From contig CACWPL010000001.1 of NCBI GenBank assembly GCA_902762785.1, positions 62,001 to 126,000 of the forward strand: 64,000 nt of DNA, read 5' to 3'. Shown in pieces: positions 24,901-35,843 of the stretch. How positions within the stretch are numbered: position 1 is the first letter of the stretch; every line of letters begins with the position of its first letter. The notes under the pieces were generated by a model. That model was not told the DNA's origin, ran no database searches, and was given only the letters and a program-made list of their open reading frames with translations. The DNA is from an uncultured Ruminococcus sp. (GTDB lineage Bacteria > Bacillota > Clostridia > Oscillospirales > Ruminococcaceae). A program made the translations under genes and the position numbers.

Positions 24901-27297
24901 TTAGCCCATCACGATCGTGATCTCGTTGGTATCGGCGAGGATGGCGGCGGGGATATAGGTGCCGTCGAGCGTCTTGCCGTTGACGGTCACGGCCTTCACG
25001 CCGCTCTGGACGTGGGCAGCATTGTCCACGGTGATGTTGAGCTGCTTGCCGCGGAAGCGCTTCTTCATCTTGAAGCCGTCCCAGGTGTGCGGGATGGACG
25101 GGAGGATGGAGATGCCGTCCGCATCCGGGCGGATGCCGCAGATGCCCTCGGTGCAGCCGACCATGACGGTCGAGGCCGTGCCGGTGAGCCAGTGTACATG
25201 GGAACGACCCTCGAACGGCGACGCCTTGCTCTCGGTGAACTGGCCGTGTACATACGGCTCGAGCACGCGGATCTCGGCCTTGTCGTTCATGCTCGCGGGC
25301 GAGGACTCGAGGAAATACTCGAACGCACGGTCGCCGTGGCCCAGCAGGCCCTCGGCCAGGATCAGCCAGCCCTGCGACTGCGAGAAGATACCGCCGTTCT
25401 CCTTGGTGTCCGCATTGAAGATGTGCATGAGCGCGCCGTCGAAGAAGTGCTCCTTGTAGGGCGGCTCGAGGAGCTTCGCGCCATAGGGCGTGTTCAGGAT
25501 GCTGTGGACGCTCTCCATGGCCTTGTCAGCCTGCTCGGGGGACGCGAAGCCGGAGATGACCGACCAGCTCTGCGGGTTGAGCCACATGTTCGCCTCGGGA
25601 TCCTTCTTCGCACCGACGATCTCGCCGGTGTCGCGGATGCCGCGGATGAAACGGTCCTCGTCCCAGCACTTCTCGAGGGAGTCGCCCAGCTTCTTCTGCA
25701 CGTCGTCGAGGTAGGCGATGTAGTCGGTGTCGCCCTTGTCCTTGGCCATGGAGCGCATCACGTCCATCGCGTAATAGAGCTGGAACGCCACGAACGTGGA
25801 CTCGCCCTTCGCACCCATGCGCAGGCAGTCGTTCCAGTCCGCATGCAGACCGGCGGGCATGTTATGGTCGCCCATGTGCTCCATGGAGAAGCGGATCGCG
25901 CGCTTGAGGTGGTCATAGACCGTGTCCTCGCCGCCGTTCGCATAGACGATCGTCTCGTCCAGGAACGCCTTGTTGCCGCTCTCGCCGATGTACTTCACGA
26001 TGGTCGGGAAGAGCCAGAGCGCGTCGTCTGCACGGTAGGACGGATGGCCGGTCTCCTTGACGTAATCCGGGTCGTCCGGGGTGTTCTCGTGGCCGGCGTT
26101 ATGGGTGAACTTGACCAGCGGCAGACCGCCGCCGTTGTCGACCTGGGCGGACAGCATGAAGCGGATCTTCTCGGCCGCCATCTCGGGGTCGAGGTGGATG
26201 ATGCCCTGGATGTCCTGCACGGTGTCGCGGTAGCCGTAGCCGTTGCGCAGGCCGCAGTATACGAACGATGCCGCACGCGACCAGATGAAGGTGATGAAGC
26301 ACTGGTAAGCGTTCCAGACGTTCATCATGTTGTTGAACTCGTCAGAGGGCGTCTCGACCTCGAAGTTGCCGAGCTTGCCGTGCCAGAAGGCCTTGAGGGC
26401 GGCGATCTCGGTGTCGACGGTGCCGGCGGCCTCGTAGCGCTGCATGATCGCGGCGGACTCGGCGTCGTTCTTCTGACCGAGCAGATAGATCAGCTCGCGG
26501 GTCTCGCCGGGGGCGAGGGTGATCTCGGTGCGCAGGGCGCCGCAGGCGTTAGAGTTGAAATTCATCGAATCATCGCACTTGCCCTCCTCGACCATGATGG
26601 GCGCGGAGTAGGTGCGGTACGGCCCGATGAACTTGTCGAGGTTGCCGCAGCCGTCGAGCACGTCAGCACCGACCATCCCGAAGAAGCGCTCGCGATGGTT
26701 GGAGCCGTCGGCCCACTTGCCGGAATTCTCGTTGATGTGCTGGAGGATCTTGTTGCCCTTGCGCTCGGTGCGGGTGATGAAGAGCGTGTACTGGAGGTTG
26801 ACCTGATCCTGCTCGTAGTTGTTGTCGTTGGTGAACTCCACGAAGCCGAACACGGAGAGCGTGCGGGGCTTGTCGGAGGTATTGGTGATCTTGGAGCGCC
26901 ATACCTCATAGGTCTGGCCGGCGGGGACGTAGTAGGTCGTCTCGGTCTCGATGCCGGCATAGGCGGAGGTCATGACGGAATACGCCGTGCCGTGGCGGCA
27001 CTCGCTCTTGTACTGGTCGAGGGGCTTGCCGACGGGCTGCCAGGTGGCCGACCAGAAGTCGCCGCTCTCGGCGTCGCGCAGGTAGATGTATCTGCCCGGC
27101 AGCGCCATCATGGAGTTGAAGCGGAAGCGGAGGTGGCGTCCGTTCGCGCCAGACTGCACGAAGCTGTAGCCTGCGGCGTTATTGGAGATGATGGCACCGT
27201 AGGCGGGGTCGCCGAGGTAGTTGACCCAGGGCGCGGGGGTGTCCGGGCGGGTGATGACATATTCCTTGTTGGCAAGGTCGAAGTAGCCGTATTGCAT
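24901..27297 (-). CDS. Cellobiose phosphorylase (GH94)
   Basis: Reversibly splits cellobiose with phosphate into glucose 1-phosphate and glucose in the cytoplasm, saving ATP. The 798-residue protein has no signal peptide. It begins MQYGYFDLANKEYVITRPDT as in Ruminococcus and clostridial enzymes and has the N-terminal beta-sandwich, linker helices and (alpha/alpha)6 barrel order of GH94. The catalytic acid is Asp490 in HADWNDC (485-491). The residues GLRNGYGYRDTVQD near 349 belong to the substrate site. Chitobiose phosphorylase is the main alternative; the N-terminus fits cellobiose enzymes better. Own promoter at 27359-27387 with a palindrome over the start site. Confidence 0.92.
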   Translation of the reverse strand: MQYGYFDLANKEYVITRPDTPAPWVNYLGDPAYGAIISNNAAGYSFVQSGANGRHLRFRFNSMMALPGRYIYLRDAESGDFWSATWQPVGKPLDQYKSECRHGTAYSVMTSAYAGIETETTYYVPAGQTYEVWRSKITNTSDKPRTLSVFGFVEFTNDNNYEQDQVNLQYTLFITRTERKGNKILQHINENSGKWADGSNHRERFFGMVGADVLDGCGNLDKFIGPYRTYSAPIMVEEGKCDDSMNFNSNACGALRTEITLAPGETRELIYLLGQKNDAESAAIMQRYEAAGTVDTEIAALKAFWHGKLGNFEVETPSDEFNNMMNVWNAYQCFITFIWSRAASFVYCGLRNGYGYRDTVQDIQGIIHLDPEMAAEKIRFMLSAQVDNGGGLPLVKFTHNAGHENTPDDPDYVKETGHPSYRADDALWLFPTIVKYIGESGNKAFLDETIVYANGGEDTVYDHLKRAIRFSMEHMGDHNMPAGLHADWNDCLRMGAKGESTFVAFQLYYAMDVMRSMAKDKGDTDYIAYLDDVQKKLGDSLEKCWDEDRFIRGIRDTGEIVGAKKDPEANMWLNPQSWSVISGFASPEQADKAMESVHSILNTPYGAKLLEPPYKEHFFDGALMHIFNADTKENGGIFSQSQGWLILAEGLLGHGDRAFEYFLESSPASMNDKAEIRVLEPYVHGQFTESKASPFEGRSHVHWLTGTASTVMVGCTEGICGIRPDADGISILPSIPHTWDGFKMKKRFRGKQLNITVDNAAHVQSGVKAVTVNGKTLDGTYIPAAILADTNEITIVMG

Positions 27298-27334
27298 GAT
27301 GGTCTCTCCTTTATGGTGAACTTTTCAGGGGGGC

Positions 27335-27350
27335 GTGTAGCACGTTACAC
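27335..27350. promoter_or_regulatory. Candidate operator at the cellobiose phosphorylase start site
   Basis: GTGTA-N6-TACAC inverted repeat lying at about +2 to +17 of the predicted transcript. A repressor bound here would block transcription; the factor is unknown. Confidence 0.45.
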
Positions 27351-27358
27351 TTACTTTT

Positions 27359-27387
27359 ATTGTACCATATCCTCATGCGTTTTGCAA
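27359..27387 (-). promoter_or_regulatory. Sigma-A promoter of cellobiose phosphorylase
   Basis: TTGCAA (27382-27387) and TACAAT (27359-27364) on the minus strand, 17-bp spacer. The leader is about 55 bases. Confidence 0.75.
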
Positions 27388-27427
27388 GCATTTTTTCACA
27401 GGATGATGACTTTTTTTCGGCATGACG

Positions 27428-27464
27428 AAAAGCGCCCCCTCGGCTCGTGGTGCAAAGGGGGCGC
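27428..27464 (-). terminator. Terminator after the PFOR gene
   Basis: A 9-bp perfect stem (27432-27440 with 27456-27464) and a 15-base loop are followed on the minus strand by UUUU. Confidence 0.8.
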
Positions 27465-27500
27465 TTCGTGTTGCATTTTGGGGATGCAGGACGGGGAGAC

Positions 27501-31049
<3,549 letters not shown>

Positions 31050-31121
31050 GGGAAATTCCTCCTAAAATATGAAATTCTGTTTGGCTCACCAACATGGCCT
31101 GTTAACGAGCCTTACACTATT

Positions 31122-31150
31122 ATAATAACACAATTTCGCGATTTTGTAAA
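31122..31150 (-). promoter_or_regulatory. Sigma-A promoter of the PFOR gene
   Basis: TTTACA (31145-31150) and TATTAT (31122-31127) on the minus strand with a 17-bp spacer; a perfect TATAAT overlaps at 31119-31124 with a 20-bp spacer. Confidence 0.65.
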
Positions 31151-31319
31151 TAGCCTTTTTGTAAAAATTTACGGATCATTTTGCACATTTCATACAATTC
31201 CTAACGTTTGATCGCACGGTAAGCGGTGACGAACTGTATCATTGCATAATTGCGGTGTGTTGAGTCTGTGCAGGATGCACAAATATCGCGTGATCGTCTC
31301 CTTTTTTTATCGTTTCCTC

Positions 31320-31348
31320 TTGACGGGAACGGATTTTTGTATTATAAT
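31320..31348 (+). promoter_or_regulatory. Strong orphan sigma-A promoter (small RNA candidate)
   Basis: TTGACG (31320-31325) and TATAAT (31343-31348) with a 17-bp spacer on the plus strand. No coding gene follows; a terminator ends the transcript about 130 bases later. Confidence 0.8.
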
Positions 31349-31354
31349 AATTGT

Positions 31355-31485
31355 AGTGTTATATGTACGTATTCGTAACATTAACACTCGTTTTGTTGTC
31401 TCCTTTCTTTTGTTCTACACAAAAATTTGGTTTCATTTGCTTTACTCTTGCACCCGGGATCAGCTCGCTGACCCCGGCTTTTTTT
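31355..31485 (+). ncRNA. Candidate trans-acting small RNA, about 131 nt
   Basis: The predicted start (7 bases after the -10 box) coincides with the first base of a hairpin at 31355-31388: AGTGTTA pairs with TAACACT, then ATGT/ACAT and ACG/CGT, around a TATT loop. An unstructured U/C-rich stretch follows (31389-31450) containing CTCCTTTCT at 31400-31408, which equals the anti-Shine-Dalgarno tail of 16S rRNA and could pair with GAAAGGAG-type ribosome binding sites. A terminator stem at 31454-31477 with seven Us (31479-31485) closes it. There is no ORF with a ribosome binding site. It matches no RNA family that I recognise. Confidence 0.6.
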
Positions 31486-31548
31486 GCCCTGACGGGGCAT
31501 CCTTGACGTCATGCGCTGAAAAATATCCACAGATGTGCGGCGGGACTA
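31486..31548. other. Spacer between the two orphan transcripts
   Basis: This 63-base spacer holds a TGACGTCA palindrome (31504-31511) and one near-match to a DnaA box (ATATCCACA, 31522-31530). I see no further feature. Confidence 0.3.
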
Positions 31549-31577
31549 TTGACTTTTTCTAAAAAGTATGCTATGAT
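31549..31577 (+). promoter_or_regulatory. Second strong orphan sigma-A promoter
   Basis: TTGACT (31549-31554) and TATGAT (31572-31577), 17-bp spacer, with an extended -10 TGC. It points rightward into a region with no recognised gene. Confidence 0.8.
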
Positions 31578-31583
31578 AAGGAT

Positions 31584-31919
31584 AACGAGACCCCGCTCCC
31601 CCATGGAGCAGAAAGGACGTGAGGACGATGTACAGCGAGGACTCATTTACTGCATGCGGCCGCGTGTGCGATGTCCCCACATCGGCAGCCGGTGACTGCG
31701 TGAAGGCATAGCCCGTGCTCGGCACGCGCCTTGCCTCGTCCCTGCGGTAGGATGCCGCGTGAGATGCCCGCGTCCGGACGGCGCCCGCTCGCTGTCCCTT
31801 GAGAGGATGCTGCACGTTCCTCTGGCACGGTCGATCCCGCGCTGTCGGCAGGCCTGCTGTGCGCAGCCGTGTGCCATCGAAAAAACATCGACGCCGCAAG
31901 ACCTCTGGCCTTGCGGCGT
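31584..31919 (+). ncRNA. Candidate structured RNA or leader-peptide transcript, about 335 nt
   Basis: From the predicted start near 31584 to the hairpin at 31891-31919 there is a GC-rich sequence with many local stems: GATGT/ACATC around CCCC, AAGGC/GCCTT enclosing CGTGC-TCG-GCACG, AGAGGA/TCCTCT, and a long foldback GGCACGG...CCGTGTGCC enclosing GCGC/GCGC. The final 10-bp stem (31891-31900 with 31910-31919) is followed by UUCCUU, a weak U run. It is not RNase P, tmRNA, SRP or 6S RNA by their hallmark motifs. It could instead serve mainly as mRNA for the small ORF at 31628. Confidence 0.45.
31628..31711 (+). CDS. Possible 27-residue cysteine-containing peptide
   Basis: Encodes 27 residues starting MYSEDSFTACGRVCDV with Cys at 10, 14 and 24. 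GTGAGGACG directly before the ATG and AAAGGA slightly further up give a plausible ribosome binding site, and the strong promoter at 31549-31577 lies 50 bases upstream. No family is recognised; it does not match the SCIFF peptide that is often linked to secDF in Clostridia. It may be an accidental ORF inside a structured RNA. Confidence 0.25.
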   Translation: MYSEDSFTACGRVCDVPTSAAGDCVKA

Positions 31920-31945
31920 TTCCTTGTCCTCCCCAAAACGAAACG

Positions 31946-31975
31946 AACACCTCCCCGCTCGCACGGGGAGGTGTT
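31946..31975 (-). terminator. Terminator after secDF
   Basis: A perfect 11-bp stem (31946-31956 with 31965-31975) just after the secDF stop, followed on the minus strand by CGUUUCGUUUUGG. The hairpin at 31891-31919 lies next on this strand and may act as a second stop. Confidence 0.75.
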
Positions 31976-31981
31976 GGTCTG

Positions 31982-34324
31982 TCAGGCAGTCGCCTTGGTC
32001 TTGGTGGTCTTGCTGTAGTCGCCGATGGTCTTGTTGCCGCGGTGCTCGTTCCACCATACCCAGAGGGTCGGGGCGATGCACTGGGACGAATAGGTACCGG
32101 CGATCAGGCCGAAGGTCATCGGCACGGAGAAGCTCAGGATGCTCTCCACATGGAACACATACGCCACGACGCTGATGATGATCATGGTCGATACGGTCGT
32201 GATGGAGGTGCGCAGCGAACGGCGCAGCGTCTGGCTCGCGGAGATGTCCACCAGCTCGCTGATGGGCGTCTTCTTGGGCAGCAGCGCCTGGTTCTCACGG
32301 ATACGGTCGTAGACGATGATGGTGTTGTTGATGGAGTAGCCGAAGATGGTCAGGATGACGGCCATGAAGTTCGAGTTGATCTCGAAGCCGCAGAGGACGA
32401 AGCTGCCGTAGGTGATGATGATGTCGTGCAGCAGGGTCACGATCGTGAACACACCGGCGGACCAGCCGGAGATCTTCTTGAATCGCAGCGCGATGTAGAT
32501 GATGAGCAGGAGCGCCGCAAAGATGACGGCCACGATGCACTTGCCGAAGAACTCACGGCCGGAGGACGGGCTGACCTCGTTGCTCTCGAGCATCTCGACA
32601 TTGTTGTCCGGGTAGGTCTCCTGCATCACGGTGAGCATGCCCTCCTGCTGCTCGAGCGTCAGGCTTTCGTCATAGGAGAAGGAGCAGGTCAGGATGTTGG
32701 TGTCGGCATCGAAGCTCTCGCCCTTCTGGAGGGTGACAGGTGTGCCGAGCAGGCTCTCGATCTCGGACTGGCAGGCGGTCTCGTTGAGGTCGCCGGAGTA
32801 GGAGTAGGATACGATGGTACCGCCCTTGAAGTCGATCGCGATCTCGACGCCCAGGAAGGTGGTGCAGACGGAGAGGACGACCAGGCAGGCGGACAGAATG
32901 AAGAACATCTTCTTCTTGCCGCTGAAGCCAAGGGTCTTGGCGGGCTTGTAGGTCTTCTCATTGTAGCCGAAGAGGGTAGGCTTCTGGAAGGCCTTGAAGC
33001 GGGCGATGGAGTTCGACATGAGCTGTGCGGCACCGACGCCCATGATGAAGTTGAGCACGACGCCGGCCACGAGCGTGAAGCCGAAGGAGTAGATGAAGCC
33101 CTCGGTGGTCGCGCCGAACGGGCGGAAGATGGTGGCATCGAGGAACTTGGTGATGGGGTTGGTGTTGGTACCGAAGGCGCCCATCAGGATGATGGCCACG
33201 ATGGCGAGGGTCAGGTTACCGTCGAGGATGGCAGAGAAGGCGTTCTGGTAGCCGGCCTTGATGGAGTGCTCGACCGACTTGCCCTTGGCCAGCTCCTCCT
33301 TGATACGCTCGGCGGTGATGATGTTACAGTCGACGCCCATACCGATCGACAGGATGATACCGGCGATACCGGGGATGGTGAGCGTGGAGCTGGGCTGGAA
33401 GCCGAAGTAGCCGGAAACGGCCGCGAGCATACCGGCTGCCTGGCCGATCAGGCCGATGACGGCGATGAAGCCCGGTACGCGGTACAGCACGAGCATGTAG
33501 AGCGCGATGAAGGCCAGCGCGATCAGACCGCTGATGATCATGGCACGCAGCGCGCCGGTGCCGAGGGTCGGGGACAGGGTCTTGGTGCTGGTGGCCTGGA
33601 GCGAGAAGGGCAGCGCACCGGACGTGATCTGGTCGGCGAGCTGCTTGGCCGTCTCGGCGGTGAAGTTACCGGAGATGACGGCACTGCCGTTGCCGATGGT
33701 CTCGTTGACGGTCGCGCTGGAGACGCAGACATCGTCCATCCAGATGGAGATGTAGCCGCCGTTGGCAGACTGCGTGGCAGTCGCGGTGGCGAAGGCGTCG
33801 GTGCCGGACTCGTTGAGCTTGAGCTGTACGACCCACTTGGAATTCTGCTGGTCGTAGCCCGGGACGGCCTCATCGACGCTCGAGCCGGTGAGGATGACCT
33901 CGCCGTCGGCGTCCTGGCCGTAGCGGAAGGTCAGCTCCGACATCTGGCCGAGCTCGTCCACAGCAGCGGCGGGATCGAAGTCCGCCTCGCCGGACTGCCA
34001 GGGGAAGCGCACGATGATGCGGGAATTGTTGTAGTCGACATACGTTTCGCTGTCGTTGATGTTGAGCGATGTCAAGCGCATGTTGATGACCTGGAGCGCA
34101 GCGTCCATCTGCTCAGTGGTCGCGTCGAGGTCATCCTCCGGCTCGAAGGTGACATCGACACCGCCCTGGATGTCGATACCGAGGCGGATGTCCTCGAGCC
34201 CGTGGATATACGTCGTCCTGATGTCACCCTTGTAGCTGCCGAAGCCGAACACGGTCGTGTAGGCAAAGGCCAGGATGAAGATCAGCACGACGAAAAAGAC
34301 GGGTCTTCCTACTTTCTTTTTCAC
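31982..34324 (-). CDS. secDF: Protein translocase subunit SecDF (fused)
   Basis: SecD and SecF assist the Sec translocon, using the proton gradient to pull exported proteins outward. Here both are in one 780-residue chain, as in Bacillus. The SecD half has a first membrane helix (8-28), GIDIQGGVDVTF (the family's D/Q-G-G site), a large external domain and five helices with IPGIAGIILSIGMGVDCN near 370 (partial). The SecF half starts near 450 with ETYKPAKTLGFSGKKK preceding its first helix and ends with SITTVSTMIIISVVAYV-type helices (partial). It is a single-gene unit with its own consensus promoter. Confidence 0.96.
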   Translation of the reverse strand: MKKKVGRPVFFVVLIFILAFAYTTVFGFGSYKGDIRTTYIHGLEDIRLGIDIQGGVDVTFEPEDDLDATTEQMDAALQVINMRLTSLNINDSETYVDYNNSRIIVRFPWQSGEADFDPAAAVDELGQMSELTFRYGQDADGEVILTGSSVDEAVPGYDQQNSKWVVQLKLNESGTDAFATATATQSANGGYISIWMDDVCVSSATVNETIGNGSAVISGNFTAETAKQLADQITSGALPFSLQATSTKTLSPTLGTGALRAMIISGLIALAFIALYMLVLYRVPGFIAVIGLIGQAAGMLAAVSGYFGFQPSSTLTIPGIAGIILSIGMGVDCNIITAERIKEELAKGKSVEHSIKAGYQNAFSAILDGNLTLAIVAIILMGAFGTNTNPITKFLDATIFRPFGATTEGFIYSFGFTLVAGVVLNFIMGVGAAQLMSNSIARFKAFQKPTLFGYNEKTYKPAKTLGFSGKKKMFFILSACLVVLSVCTTFLGVEIAIDFKGGTIVSYSYSGDLNETACQSEIESLLGTPVTLQKGESFDADTNILTCSFSYDESLTLEQQEGMLTVMQETYPDNNVEMLESNEVSPSSGREFFGKCIVAVIFAALLLIIYIALRFKKISGWSAGVFTIVTLLHDIIITYGSFVLCGFEINSNFMAVILTIFGYSINNTIIVYDRIRENQALLPKKTPISELVDISASQTLRRSLRTSITTVSTMIIISVVAYVFHVESILSFSVPMTFGLIAGTYSSQCIAPTLWVWWNEHRGNKTIGDYSKTTKTKATA

Positions 34325-34419
34325 GTTCTAACCTCCTGTGATCGCCCGCTCCTCCGCGGCAGGGCCGGGCGGGCGGAACATAGTCTCTGTTCGCCGTAAC
34401 ATTTACGACATACATATTT

Positions 34420-34448
34420 ATTATAGTATAGATCGGGCAAAAAGTCAA
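34420..34448 (-). promoter_or_regulatory. Sigma-A promoter of secDF
   Basis: TTGACT (34443-34448) and TATAAT (34420-34425) on the minus strand, 17-bp spacer. Leader about 90 bases. Confidence 0.85.
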
Positions 34449-34459
34449 TAGCTTTCGCG

Positions 34460-34487
34460 AAAAAAGGGAGGCGCGATGCCTCCCTTT
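34460..34487 (-). terminator. Terminator after the DUF2229 gene
   Basis: A 10-bp stem (34463-34472 with 34478-34487) with a five-base loop and a run of U residues on the minus strand, immediately before the secDF promoter. Confidence 0.88.
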
Positions 34488-34495
34488 CGGTGTGT

Positions 34496-35779
34496 TCAAT
34501 TGCTTTTTTTCTTCTTTTCCTGCTCCGCCATGGCCGCGCGGGCGTTGGCGAGCATGAGCTTGATGCGGTTCTCCTGGTTGACGCGGGTGGCGCCGGGGTC
34601 GTAGTCGATCGCGATGATGTTCGCCTCCGGGTAGCGCTCCTTGACGGCGCGGCTCATGCCCTTGGCGATGATGTGGTTCGGCAGGCATCCGAAGGGCTGC
34701 GTGCAGATGATGTTGAGGGTGCCGCTCTCGGCGAGCGCGCCCATCTCTGCGGGGATGAGCCATCCCTCGCCCATGTTCACGCCGAGGCTGATATACTGGC
34801 TCACGCTCTCGACGAGGTGCTCGAAGTCATGCGGCGGGTCGAAGACGCCGTGCTCCTCCATGATCTTGACGGTCTCCTTCTGCTTGGCGAGGAAGAGCTT
34901 GTAGAGCATCGCGAACACCGGTGTCGCGGCGCTGCGGCGGTCATAGAGCTTGGCCTCGGTGCCTTTGTTGTGCAGATAGTAGAGGATGAACTCCGTCAGC
35001 GACGGCACGACCGGCTCGCACCCCTCCGAGATGAGGAAGTCCTCGAGGTGGTTGTTGCCGAGGGGGGAGAACTTGACGTAGATCTCGCCGACGATGCCGA
35101 CCTTGATGCGCGGCACGGACGACCGCTCGATCTTGGCGAAGTCGTCGAGCATCTTGCGGTAATATTTCTTGGTGTTCGTGAAGGAATTCGTCCGCATGAG
35201 GGTGATGACGCGGCGCGTCCAGCGGTCGAGGACCTTCTTGGAGCTGCCCTTGACGAGCTCGGCGGCGCGGCACTGGTTATAGAGCGACATGAGCATATCG
35301 CCGTACATCATGCCATAGAGGGCGCGGATGAGCTCGGGCATGGTGATCTTCCAGCCGTTGCGGGGGTCCTTCTCGAGCCCGACGAAGTTCAGCGAGATGA
35401 CCGGCACCTGCGGGAAGGTGTTCTGGAGGGCCTTGCGCAGGAGGTAGATATAGTTCGAGGCACGGCATCCGCCGCCGGTCTGCGGCAGCATGAGCGCGAC
35501 CTTGTTGACGTCGTACTTCCCGGACTTGAGCGCCTGCATGAACTGGCCGATGCAGAGGAGCGCGGGGTAGCAGGTGTCGTTGTGGACGTTCTTCAGTCCC
35601 TCATCGACGACCTCGCGGGATTCATTGGTCATGATCTCACACTTGTAGCCGTATTGGCCGAACACGCTGATGAGGATCTGAAAGTGGATCGGCAGCATCA
35701 TCGGGATGAGGATGGTGTGGGTCTTTTTCATTTCCGGTGTAAAGATCGGATAGCCGTCTTTTCCCAGTTCGATGGCCAT
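34496..35779 (-). CDS. DUF2229/CoA-substrate-specific activase-associated protein, C-terminal partner
   Basis: A 427-residue cytosolic protein matching the C-terminal third of the large clostridial activase-DUF2229 proteins related to 2-hydroxyacyl-CoA dehydratase. Visible features are conserved Cys residues in NDTCYPALLCIGQF (near 70), QTGGGCRASNY (near 100) and CTQPFGCLPNHI (near 365), which probably hold an iron-sulfur cluster, and IDYDPGATRVNQENRI near the end. It has its own AAAGGAG site, 64 bases after the activase gene. Function is unknown; a role in a two-electron or ATP-driven reductive reaction is an inference from the family. Confidence 0.8.
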   Translation of the reverse strand: MAIELGKDGYPIFTPEMKKTHTILIPMMLPIHFQILISVFGQYGYKCEIMTNESREVVDEGLKNVHNDTCYPALLCIGQFMQALKSGKYDVNKVALMLPQTGGGCRASNYIYLLRKALQNTFPQVPVISLNFVGLEKDPRNGWKITMPELIRALYGMMYGDMLMSLYNQCRAAELVKGSSKKVLDRWTRRVITLMRTNSFTNTKKYYRKMLDDFAKIERSSVPRIKVGIVGEIYVKFSPLGNNHLEDFLISEGCEPVVPSLTEFILYYLHNKGTEAKLYDRRSAATPVFAMLYKLFLAKQKETVKIMEEHGVFDPPHDFEHLVESVSQYISLGVNMGEGWLIPAEMGALAESGTLNIICTQPFGCLPNHIIAKGMSRAVKERYPEANIIAIDYDPGATRVNQENRIKLMLANARAAMAEQEKKKKSN

Positions 35780-35843
35780 GCACTGACTCCTTTCTTATCT
35801 TATCTTATCGCTTCTCTCGTATCTTCAGTCTTTTGGGAACGGA

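Noticed and set aside
31522..31530. ATATCCACA, a near DnaA box
   Set aside because: A single imperfect match without a cluster of boxes or an AT-rich unwinding element. The region is 25 kb from the partition genes and does not look like an origin.
31628..31711. SCIFF (six cysteines in forty-five residues) peptide linked to secDF
   Set aside because: The ORF has 27 residues and three Cys, no SCIFF pattern, and no radical SAM maturase gene is adjacent.
31745..31758. GGTAGGATGCCGCG resembles the T-box sequence GGTGGTACCGCG
   Set aside because: It differs at key positions, no aminoacyl-tRNA synthetase or amino acid gene follows on this strand, and the T-box stem I motifs are not found.
31584..31919. 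RNase P RNA, tmRNA, SRP RNA or 6S RNA
   Set aside because: The expected hallmarks (the GAGGAAAGTCC segment, a CCA-ended tRNA-like domain, the GGAAGCAG domain, or one long rod with a central bubble) are missing.
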